Below, in pieces: positions 1-7,397 of a DNA stretch of 13,553 nucleotides. Positions within the stretch are counted from its first letter, which is position 1. Each line of letters starts with the position of its first letter. The translations under genes were made by a program, and so were the position numbers. The stretch comes from CG2-30-68-42 sp037440385 (GTDB lineage: Bacteria > Pseudomonadota > Gammaproteobacteria > Burkholderiales > Rhodocyclaceae), in the NCBI GenBank assembly GCA_037440385.1, contig JBBIUI010000064.1, positions 1 to 13,553 on the forward strand, given 5' to 3'. The notes under the pieces are model-generated. The model made no database searches. It was given only the letters and a program-made list of their open reading frames with translations, and had not been told where the DNA came from.

Positions 1-3000
1 ATCACCCGGATTTCCCCGTCGAGCGCACGCACGCGCTCGGCCATGCCGGTGAGCCCGCTGCCCGAGCCGGCGGGCAGCCGCTGCGGATCGAAACCGCAGC
101 CGTCGTCGCGCACCGACACGCACACCCGCCCGTCTTCGCACCACGCGCTGATGTCCACGCGGCTCGCTTGCGCATGTCGCAGCGCGTTGGTGAGCGCTTC
201 CTGAACGATGCGGAAGACGGCGGTCTCAACGCCGGGCTCGGGCCGCTCGGGCAGCGGCCCGACCGATGTCACCACCGGGATGCCCGAGCGCACTGCCTGC
301 TGCCGCCCGTACCACTGCACGGTGGCGGCCAGACCGAGGTCGTCGAGCATCGCCGGGCGCAGATCCAGCGAGCGGGCGCGGACCCGGGCGATGGTCTGGT
401 CGGTCAGATCCACACTGTCCCGGAGCAGCGCGCCGGCGCGCGCATCGGTGCACTCGCGCCGCAGCGCGGATAGATTGAGCTTGAGCGCGGTGAGGGCCTG
501 GCCGAACTCGTCGTGCAGCTCGCGCGCCAGCGCGCGCCGCTCCTCCTCCTGCACGTTCAGCAGCCGGCGCGACAGGCTCCGGTAGCGCTGCTCGCTCGCG
601 AGCAGCGATACCTCCGCGCGCCTTGCCTCGGTGATGTCGGTCCAGGCGCCGACGATCTCGAGGGTCTCGCCTGCCGCGTCGGCGATGCGGCGCTTCTCGT
701 CGCGCACCCAGATCGTATGCCCATCGCGCGTGCGGACCCGGTATTCGTCCGTGACCAGATCCGTGGTCAGCAACGCGGACTGGCGCGCGTCCATCCGTGG
801 CTGGTCCTCCGGATGCACCTGCTCGCGCCACCAGCCCGGCTGCATGGCCTCGGCGACCGAAAAGCCGACCAGCCGCGTGATGTTCTCGCTGACGTAGGTC
901 GGACGGAACGTTCCCTGCGCACAGGTCAGTGCATACGTGGCGACCGGACTGCGGGCCATCAATTCCGCGAGGCGGCGCTCGGTGGCGCGCAGTTGCGCCT
1001 GCCCGGCCGCGCTGGCGATGCGCTCGTGCAACGACTGGATGCCGAAGGCGAGATTGGCAGCGAGCTCCTCGAACAGACCGATCTCTGCGGCGCCGTACGC
1101 GTCGGTGTGCTCTGCGCACAGGGTCAGCGCACCGATGACCCGCCCATGTACGCGCAGCGGCAGCGCGCAACAGGCCGCGAAACCGCAGGCTTGGGCGCAC
1201 TCGCGCCATGGCGCGTAGCCGGGGTCGGGCGGGAGGCTCGCGACGGTCACGGTGCGGCCTTCGCGTATCGCGGTGCCGGTCGGGCCGCACCCTAGCGTTT
1301 CGTCGGCCCAGCTCGGATCGAGCGAGCGCACGTACCGGGCGCCGCGACCGGCGTGCGCGGCCACGCGCACCGATTTTCGCTCGTCCTCGACGCACAGCGC
1401 GACCCAGGCCATCACGCAGCGTCCCTCGCGCACCGCAAGCGCGCACACGTCATCGAGCAGGCGGGCCTCGTCACGCGCCTGAAGCAGGATCTGATTCGCG
1501 CCGCTGAGCAGGCGCAGGTTGGTATTCGCCCGTTCGAGCGCACGCGTCTTGCGGCGCAGCTCCGTGATGTCGTGGCCGACGCCGCGATAACCGTCGAAGC
1601 GCCCGTCGGCCGCGAACAGCGGATCGGCGCTGACGTCGAACCAGCGCTGCTCGCCGGCGGCGTTGGTCAGCCCAAGCTCGAAATTGCGCAACGGCTCGTG
1701 CGCCTCGAGGCAGTCCCTGAGCGCCTCCCAGGCGGGCTGCGGCAGGCGCAGGAACGGCAGTTCCGGAAAGCGCTTGCCCAGATACTCGCGGTAGGGCACG
1801 GCGGAGCGCTGCTCGATCGAGGGCGACAGGAAACCGAAACGGAACTGCGCGTCCAGCTCCCAGACGTAGTCCGACGCGATGCCGACGAGCTGTTCGAAGC
1901 GCGCCTCGCTCGCGAGCCGCCGGTCGATCATCGCATTGAACTGCGCGGCCACCGCGACGAGCTCCGGCGCGCCGGCGAGCGGCGCGCGCGCCGTACCGTC
2001 GCCGGCGGCGATGCGCCGTGCCGCCGCGCCGATCGCCTCCACCGGCTCGACGATGCGCCGTGCGATCAGCCGGGCCAGTGCCACGACCAGCAGAAGCGCC
2101 GAGACGATCACCAGCGCGCCGTACAGCGAGAATTCCCGAATCGGCGCGAGCAGTTCGCGCACCGGCGTGCCGGCATACACATGCCAGCCGGTTTGCGGCA
2201 ACTCGCTCCAGGAATAGAACCGCTCGACCCCGTCCATGCCTTCGAACCGGCCCGTACCGCTCGACCGCGCGAGCACGGCGCTGACCGTCGACGCCGCGCG
2301 AAAATTCCGGCCGACCCGTTGCGGCTCGCGCAGATTCATCAGGAAGGTGCCCTCCCGATCGACGATCGCGACGTTCGTTGCCGCCGTAAGATCGAGATCC
2401 CGCGCGTGCGCGCGCAGCGATTCCAGATCGAGCGCAAGCACGAGCAGCCCGTTTCCGTTCGGACCGGCCACCGGGTAGGTCAGCATCGAGACCCATCGAT
2501 TCGCGACCTCGCCGGAGAGCGCTTCGCTCGCGCCGAGCCCGCCACTGCGCAGTGCTCGCGCGAACCATCGAGCGTGCGCGGCCGATGCCGGCATCTGCCC
2601 GGCGCGCGAGGGGTCGCCGCACACGAGCCGTGCGTTCGCGTCGCGCACCTCGAGATCGGCGTACTCGGGGCGCAGGTCGCGAAACTCGGCGAGCGCCGGA
2701 TCGCAGCGCTTCGGGTCGAGCGCGCGCACCAGCTCCCGCGAGGCGAGCCGCGCCATTCCCCGCTCGGAATCGCGCATCATCGCGGCGATGTCCTCGCGCA
2801 CGTCCGCCACGACGGTGCGCAGGCGCGCGTGGGCGAACTCCTCCGCCTGCCGCGTCGCCTGCGCGAGGTGGATGACGACCAGCGCGGCGAGCGGCACCAC
2901 GAGCGCCACCAGCACGAACGCGACTTCATAGCGCAGCGCCAGCCGGGTGATGCCCCCCGCGGGCGCAGCCTGCCCGCGCTCGCCCTGATGCCGGGTTCTC

Positions 3001-3209
3001 AGTGCCGCATACAGCAGCAGCGCGGTGACGGCGACGAACAGCCAGCCCTTGTAGGTCTGCCATGCCGTGAGCCGTTGCGGGTCGGACACGAGGTAGGACA
3101 GCAACCGGTCGGACAGCACGATCCACGCAGCGGCGAACGACGCGTACAGTGCGCTGAGCGCCGCCGCCGTGCGAGCGCCGAACGGCCCGGAACCTGCGTC
3201 GCCTTCCAT
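1..3209 (-). CDS. Multi-sensor histidine kinase (Cache-type sensor, HAMP, PAS, GAF, PAS, HisKA_3, HATPase), C-terminus cut by window edge
   Basis: A membrane sensor kinase that should phosphorylate a NarL/LuxR-type response regulator, which is not in the window. The frame is open from the ATG at 3209 to the edge (about 1069 codons); GGGGAGG lies upstream of the ATG at good spacing. Visible in order: two hydrophobic segments (about residues 15-36 and 54-68, the first containing AAAWIVLSDRLL); a third at about 95-115; a periplasmic sensor region of about 245 residues that looks like a double Cache domain; a fourth segment (about 362-384); HAMP (to about 435); PAS (about 440-555, ending GVGHDITE); GAF (about 575-715, nine cysteines); PAS (about 745-865); HisKA_3 with LARELHDEFGQ (His899); HATPase with the N box EALTNALRHA (Asn1008) and the G box RDDGCGFD. 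Only the last stretch of the ATPase domain is missing. The kinase motifs are intact, so it should be active. The ligand cannot be told. The domain boundaries are estimates. Confidence 0.9.
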   Translation of the reverse strand, partial: MEGDAGSGPFGARTAAALSALYASFAAAWIVLSDRLLSYLVSDPQRLTAWQTYKGWLFVAVTALLLYAALRTRHQGERGQAAPAGGITRLALRYEVAFVLVALVVPLAALVVIHLAQATRQAEEFAHARLRTVVADVREDIAAMMRDSERGMARLASRELVRALDPKRCDPALAEFRDLRPEYADLEVRDANARLVCGDPSRAGQMPASAAHARWFARALRSGGLGASEALSGEVANRWVSMLTYPVAGPNGNGLLVLALDLESLRAHARDLDLTAATNVAIVDREGTFLMNLREPQRVGRNFRAASTVSAVLARSSGTGRFEGMDGVERFYSWSELPQTGWHVYAGTPVRELLAPIREFSLYGALVIVSALLLVVALARLIARRIVEPVEAIGAAARRIAAGDGTARAPLAGAPELVAVAAQFNAMIDRRLASEARFEQLVGIASDYVWELDAQFRFGFLSPSIEQRSAVPYREYLGKRFPELPFLRLPQPAWEALRDCLEAHEPLRNFELGLTNAAGEQRWFDVSADPLFAADGRFDGYRGVGHDITELRRKTRALERANTNLRLLSGANQILLQARDEARLLDDVCALAVREGRCVMAWVALCVEDERKSVRVAAHAGRGARYVRSLDPSWADETLGCGPTGTAIREGRTVTVASLPPDPGYAPWRECAQACGFAACCALPLRVHGRVIGALTLCAEHTDAYGAAEIGLFEELAANLAFGIQSLHERIASAAGQAQLRATERRLAELMARSPVATYALTCAQGTFRPTYVSENITRLVGFSVAEAMQPGWWREQVHPEDQPRMDARQSALLTTDLVTDEYRVRTRDGHTIWVRDEKRRIADAAGETLEIVGAWTDITEARRAEVSLLASEQRYRSLSRRLLNVQEEERRALARELHDEFGQALTALKLNLSALRRECTDARAGALLRDSVDLTDQTIARVRARSLDLRPAMLDDLGLAATVQWYGRQQAVRSGIPVVTSVGPLPERPEPGVETAVFRIVQEALTNALRHAQASRVDISAWCEDGRVCVSVRDDGCGFDPQRLPAGSGSGLTGMAERVRALDGEIRV

Positions 3210-3314
3210 CGTCGCTGCCTCCCCGAACGGCCGGCGCACGCATCGCACGCATCGTCGCCGGGCACTTCAGTTTAGACTAACCCGCCCGCCACGATCCGGC
3301 GCGATCGACTCGAC
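3210..3314. other. Divergent intergenic region between the sensor kinase and rsmB
   Basis: These 105 bases separate two divergent genes and must hold the promoters for both unless either is read from elsewhere. It contains the ribosome binding site of the kinase gene (minus strand, near 3218-3224), a 9-bp tandem repeat (GCACGCATC twice, 3236-3253) and a TAGACT hexamer at 3273-3278 pointing toward rsmB. No coding potential is evident. Confidence 0.7.
3273..3278 (+). promoter_or_regulatory. Candidate -10 element for the rsmB operon
   Basis: TAGACT sits in a locally AT-richer stretch 36 bases before the rsmB start. It resembles a sigma-70 -10 hexamer, and similar TAGA[AC]T hexamers precede trkA and hemE. 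No convincing -35 element lies 16-18 bases upstream, so this is a suggestion only. Confidence 0.3.
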
Positions 3315-4661
3315 ATGCCCGAAGGTTCCCGCCCGTCCGGACCCCAGACGACCCTCCCGGGCGAACACGCGGGCGGCGCGATCGATTCCGCTGCGCTCGC
3401 CGTGTCGCTTGCCGGCGCGGCCGAGGCGATCGCGGAAGTGCTCGCCGGCCGCAGCCTGACCGAGCCGCTTGCGCGGCGCACGCGGGAAGGACCGTCGGCC
3501 CGCGAGCGAGGCGCGCTCCAGGATCTGTGCTACGGAACCTTGCGCGATTACGGGCGCGGGGACTTCTTCATCGCGCGGCTCGCGCACAAAGCGGTGGCCC
3601 GGCCCGCCGTGCGCGCGCTGCTGCTGGTGGCGCTCGCGCGTCTGGAGGCACGACCCGAAGCCGCGCATACGACCGTCGACCAGGCGGTGGATGCTGCCGG
3701 CATGCTCGGCGCCGCGCACGCGAAACCGTTCGTCAACGCACTGCTGCGCAACTTCCTGCGCCGCCGCGAGGAACTGGCCGATGCCGCCGCGCACGACGAC
3801 GTCGCGCGCTACCGGCACCCGCGCTGGTGGCTCGAGCGGCTGCGCCGAGACCATCCGCGGCGCTGGCGTTCGATCGCCGAGGCGGGCAACACGCACCCGC
3901 CGATGGCCCTGCGGGTCAACCTGCGGCGCAGCACGCCCGCCGGTTACCTCGCGCGGCTCGCGGCCGAGGGCATCCGGGCCCGCGCCTGCGGCCCGGCGTG
4001 CGTGCTGCTCGAACGAGCGGTTCCGGTGGCCCGCCTGCCGGACTTCGCCGCGGGTCTCGTCTCGGTGCAGGATGCCGGCGCCCAGCGTGCCGGGCGGCTG
4101 TTGGACGTGCGAAACGGCATGCGGGTGCTCGACGCCTGTGCGGCGCCCGGCGGCAAGACGGCCCACCTCCTCGAGGGCGCGCGCGCCCGAGTGCTCGCGC
4201 TGGATGCGAGCGAGGCGCGTTGCACGTCGATCCGCGAGAACCTCGCGCGGCTCGGCCTCGAAGCGGATGTGCGCACGGCGGACTGCCGCGAGCTCGCCGC
4301 GTGGTGGGACGGGCAGCCGTTCGAGCGCATCCTGCTCGACGCACCGTGCTCGGCGTCGGGCGTCGTGCGCCGCCACCCGGACGCGAAGTGGCTGCGCCGG
4401 CCGCAGGACATCGCGCGCTTCGGCGAGACGCAGGCGCAGATGCTGGAGGCGCTTTGGCAGGTACTCGCCGCGGGTGGTAAATTGCTGTATGCAACCTGTT
4501 CGATGTTCGCCGAGGAAAACGAGCAGCGCATCGCGGCGTTCGCGGCGGAGCATGCCGACTGCATCCGGCTCGCGATCGGCGGCGAGCGGGCATGCCAGCT
4601 CTTCCCATGCGAAGAGCATGACGGCTTCTACTATGCGCTGGTTGGCAAGGCCCGCCCTTGA
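3315..4661 (+). CDS. rsmB: 16S rRNA (cytosine-967-C5)-methyltransferase RsmB
   Basis: Transfers a methyl group from S-adenosylmethionine to C5 of cytosine 967 of 16S rRNA in the small ribosomal subunit. The 448-residue product has an N-terminal NusB-like RNA-binding domain (about residues 30-165, with LQDLCYGTLRDYGR) and a C-terminal Rossmann methyltransferase domain. SAM motif I reads LDACAAPGGKT (Asp273). The two family cysteines are present: Cys345 in DAPCSASG, which by family knowledge helps release product, and Cys395 in ATCSMF, the nucleophile. The protein has roughly 20 more N-terminal residues than E. coli RsmB, no clear ribosome binding site precedes the ATG, and a GTG at 3402 is a possible later start. 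Its end overlaps the DUF4390 gene by 29 bases, so translation is probably coupled. Confidence 0.95.
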   Translation: MPEGSRPSGPQTTLPGEHAGGAIDSAALAVSLAGAAEAIAEVLAGRSLTEPLARRTREGPSARERGALQDLCYGTLRDYGRGDFFIARLAHKAVARPAVRALLLVALARLEARPEAAHTTVDQAVDAAGMLGAAHAKPFVNALLRNFLRRREELADAAAHDDVARYRHPRWWLERLRRDHPRRWRSIAEAGNTHPPMALRVNLRRSTPAGYLARLAAEGIRARACGPACVLLERAVPVARLPDFAAGLVSVQDAGAQRAGRLLDVRNGMRVLDACAAPGGKTAHLLEGARARVLALDASEARCTSIRENLARLGLEADVRTADCRELAAWWDGQPFERILLDAPCSASGVVRRHPDAKWLRRPQDIARFGETQAQMLEALWQVLAAGGKLLYATCSMFAEENEQRIAAFAAEHADCIRLAIGGERACQLFPCEEHDGFYYALVGKARP

Positions 4662-5211
4662 CCTGGCGGTGTGGCTCGCGCTGTGGCTCGCGTTGGCCGG
4701 CGCGGCCCATGCCGGCATCGAGTTGCGCAGCGCGAACCTCGCCACGGCGGATGACGCGGTGGTGCTCTCGGCGAACGCCTCGATCGAGATCCATCCGGTG
4801 CTCGAGGACGTCGTCGCGCGCGGCGTGCCGCTGTATGTCGTCGTCGAATTCGAACTCACCCGGCCGCGCTGGTACTGGCTCGACGAGACGGTGTCCGAGC
4901 GCACGCTGACCTACCGCCTGTCGTATCACGCGCTCACCCGCCAGTACCGATTGTCCACCGGCGCGCTGCACCAGAATTTCCCGTCGCTCGCGCAGGCCGT
5001 CGCGGTGATCTCCCGCCTGCGCGACTGGCCGGTCGCGGACAAGGCCGCATTGCGCCCCGGCACCGACTACGAGGCGCGGCTGCGCGTGCGGCTCGACCTG
5101 TCCCGGTTGCCCAAGCCGATCCAGGTCGGCGCGATCGGGGCACCGGAATGGCTGCTGGAGTCGCAGTGGCTGCGCTGGCGCTACCGGTACGCCGAGGGCG
5201 AGGCCCAATGA
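4633..5211 (+). CDS. DUF4390 family secreted protein
   Basis: A 192-residue protein of unknown function. It begins with a clear signal peptide: MRWLAR, then a hydrophobic stretch (LAVWLALWLALAGA) and an AHA-G cleavage site after about residue 27. The mature part should sit in the periplasm or at the outer face of the inner membrane. It is rich in beta-strand-like segments, including VPLYVVVEFELTRPRWYW, and ends with LLESQWLRWRYRY, typical of DUF4390. By my knowledge of the family, it regularly lies between rsmB and ntrY in Betaproteobacteria. The start at 4633 gives the best signal peptide; an in-frame ATG at 4618 would add only MTAST. The gene overlaps rsmB by 29 bases and its TGA overlaps the ntrY ATG (ATGA). 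A role with the NtrY sensor is suggested by position only. Confidence 0.85.
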   Translation: MRWLARPALDLAVWLALWLALAGAAHAGIELRSANLATADDAVVLSANASIEIHPVLEDVVARGVPLYVVVEFELTRPRWYWLDETVSERTLTYRLSYHALTRQYRLSTGALHQNFPSLAQAVAVISRLRDWPVADKAALRPGTDYEARLRVRLDLSRLPKPIQVGAIGAPEWLLESQWLRWRYRYAEGEAQ

Positions 5212-7337
5212 GAACGCTCATCGTCGTCGCCGCGTCGGCTTGCGCGATCCTGCTGTTCCTGCTGACGTCCGCCTCGGCGAACTCGGCGCTGTTCGCCCGG
5301 CATTTTCCGCTGCTGATCGCACTGAACGGCGCGGCGGTGATCGGCCTGCTCGCGCTGGTGCTCTACCAGCTCACCGGCTTGTGGCGCGAATATCGGGCAC
5401 GCAGTTTCGGCTCGCGCCTCAAGTACCGCCTGCTGCTGATGTTCTCGCTGATGGCGCTGCTGCCCGGCGTGCTGGTCTATGCCGTGTCGGTGCAGTTCGT
5501 CGCGCGCAGCATCGAGTCGTGGTTCGACGTGCATGTGGACGCGGCGCTCGAAGGCGGCATCAACCTCGGCCGCAGCGTGCTCGACAACCTGCTCGCCGAT
5601 CTCGACGCGAAGGGCCGGGCCATCGCGGCCGAGCTCGCGCAGCGCGAGCCGGCGGTTGCCTCCGCCATGCTGGATCGCGCGCGCGAACAGGCCGGAATCG
5701 ACACGGCCGCGTTGCTGGGTGCGAACGGACAGATCCTCGCGGCCAGCTCGGGCGAGCTGACGCAGCTCGTGCCCCAACTGCCCGGCGCGAGCGTGCTGCG
5801 GCAGGCGCGCCTCGGCCGCGGCTACCGTGCGGTGGAAGGCGACGCGACCAGCGGGCTGACGCTGCGCGTGCTGGTTCCGATCACCGGGCTGCGGCTCGGG
5901 CCCGACCCGGGTCTGCTGATGCTCACGCAGCCGGTTCCCGGAGCACTCGCCCGAGCCGCGGAAAGCGTCCAGGCAGTCTATCGGGACTATCAGGAACTGT
6001 CGCTGTCGCGCGCGGGGCTCAAGCGGATCTACACGCTGACGCTGACGCTGACGCTGCTGCTCGGGCTGCTGGGCGCGATCGCGTTATCCTTCGTGCTCAC
6101 GCGCAGGCTGTCGGCGCCGCTGTCCATCCTCGCCGAGGGCACCGCCGCGGTGGCTTCCGGAGACTTCAGCCCGCGCGAGGCGCTGCCCGCGCGCGACGAA
6201 CTGAGCGTGCTGACGCAATCGTTCAACCGGATGACGCGCCAGCTCGACGATGCGCGTGCGCAGGCCGAGCGCAGCCGGGCCGAGGTCGAGGCCGCGCGCG
6301 CCTATCTCGAAAGCGTGCTGGCCAGTCTGTCGGCCGGGGTGCTGACCTTCGGCGCCGATTTCACGCTGCGCTCGGCGAATCGCGGCGCGCGCGACATTCT
6401 CGAGGATGCGCTCGAACCGCCGGCGGGGCTGGCCGATCGGCCGCGGCTCGCGGCGCTCGATCATGCGATTCGCGAAAACTTCTCGACGCACGATGGCGAC
6501 TGGAACGCGCAGATCGAACTGGACTGCGAGACCGGCAGGCCGAAGACGCTGCTCGTCCACGGCTCGAGGCTGCCGAGCGCCGGTGGCGCGGGATTCGTCG
6601 CGGTGTTCGACGACATCACCGAGCTCATCGCCGCGCAGCGCTCCGCGGCCTGGGGCGAGGTCGCGCGCCGGCTCGCCCACGAGATCAAGAACCCGCTCAC
6701 GCCGATCCAGCTCTCGGCCGAGCGGCTCCAGCTCAAGCTCGCCGGCAAGCTGGAGGCGGGCGAACGCGCCATGCTGGAGCGTGCAACAGCCACCATCGTG
6801 AACCAGGTCGAAGCACTGAAGAACATGGTCAATGACTTTCGCGACTATGCACGCCTGCCCCCGCCCAAGATCGCACCGCTCGACCTGAACGCGCTGGTGC
6901 GCGAGGTGCTTTCCCTGTACGAGAGCTCCCGGGTCGCGATCGAATTCGCCGCCGGCGCGCAGTTGCCGCAGGTCGCCGGTGACGACGCACAACTTCGCCA
7001 GGTGCTGCACAATCTGCTGCGCAACAGCGAGGATGCGATCGAAAAACAGGATGCGCCGCGCGTCGAGATCACCACTGCGCACGAGTCCGGCATGGCGCTG
7101 CTGACGTTGCGCGACAACGGCCCGGGCTTCGCGCCGGACGTGCTCGCGCGCGCCTTCGAACCGTATGTGACGACCAAGGCGCGCGGCACCGGACTCGGGC
7201 TGGCGATCGTGCGCAAGATCGTCGAGGAGCATCACGGGGACATCCAGTTGTCGAACCGCAGCCCGCACGGCGCGGAAGTGCGCGTCCGGCTGCCGGTTTC
7301 GGCGCTCCGGATGCAAGGGACAGGCAACCGCGGTTGA
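5208..7337 (+). CDS. ntrY: Membrane sensor histidine kinase NtrY
   Basis: Sensor kinase of the NtrY/NtrX two-component system, which in Proteobacteria has been linked to nitrogen metabolism, respiration or redox, and envelope traits. I chose the ATG at 5208 (709 residues) over an upstream ATG at 5148: it sits in an ATGA overlap with the preceding stop, has GAGGGCGAGG just before it, and gives a normal NtrY N-terminus. Visible: three N-terminal membrane segments (about residues 4-22, 34-54, 72-95), a periplasmic sensor region starting SIESWFDVHVDAALEGG, a fourth segment (about 275-297), HAMP (about 298-350), PAS (about 365-475), HisKA with ARRLAHEIKNPLTP (His491), and an ATPase domain with LLRNSEDAI (Asn606), RDNGPGF (Asp636) and GTGLGLAI (Gly660). 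All catalytic motifs are intact. The fourth membrane segment is encoded partly by four ACGCTG repeats. ntrX follows after 60 bases. Confidence 0.93.
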   Translation: MRTLIVVAASACAILLFLLTSASANSALFARHFPLLIALNGAAVIGLLALVLYQLTGLWREYRARSFGSRLKYRLLLMFSLMALLPGVLVYAVSVQFVARSIESWFDVHVDAALEGGINLGRSVLDNLLADLDAKGRAIAAELAQREPAVASAMLDRAREQAGIDTAALLGANGQILAASSGELTQLVPQLPGASVLRQARLGRGYRAVEGDATSGLTLRVLVPITGLRLGPDPGLLMLTQPVPGALARAAESVQAVYRDYQELSLSRAGLKRIYTLTLTLTLLLGLLGAIALSFVLTRRLSAPLSILAEGTAAVASGDFSPREALPARDELSVLTQSFNRMTRQLDDARAQAERSRAEVEAARAYLESVLASLSAGVLTFGADFTLRSANRGARDILEDALEPPAGLADRPRLAALDHAIRENFSTHDGDWNAQIELDCETGRPKTLLVHGSRLPSAGGAGFVAVFDDITELIAAQRSAAWGEVARRLAHEIKNPLTPIQLSAERLQLKLAGKLEAGERAMLERATATIVNQVEALKNMVNDFRDYARLPPPKIAPLDLNALVREVLSLYESSRVAIEFAAGAQLPQVAGDDAQLRQVLHNLLRNSEDAIEKQDAPRVEITTAHESGMALLTLRDNGPGFAPDVLARAFEPYVTTKARGTGLGLAIVRKIVEEHHGDIQLSNRSPHGAEVRVRLPVSALRMQGTGNRG
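6033..6056 (+). repeat. Hexanucleotide tandem repeat (ACGCTG)x4 inside ntrY
   Basis: Four perfect consecutive copies of ACGCTG, followed by CTGCTGC. In frame they encode alternating Thr and Leu at the start of the fourth membrane segment. Gain or loss of a unit would keep the frame and change the segment by two residues. Confidence 0.9.
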
Positions 7338-7397
7338 GCACAGGGCGTCGCGCACGCGGCCCGCCCGGTCGCCTGCCCGATTCCGGCATTCAAAAAA

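Noticed and set aside
1353..3275. A 640-codon plus-strand open frame opposite the sensor kinase
   Set aside because: It is antisense to the intact kinase domains and shows only Arg/Ala/Gln-rich sequence without family motifs.
3267..4904. A 545-codon minus-strand open frame opposite rsmB
   Set aside because: Its composition is that of an antisense shadow, and rsmB on the other strand has all its catalytic motifs.
5148..5207. Upstream in-frame extension of ntrY from an ATG at 5148
   Set aside because: It lies inside the end of the DUF4390 gene and adds 20 residues not typical of NtrY; the ATG at 5208 has a good ribosome binding site and the coupled ATGA overlap.
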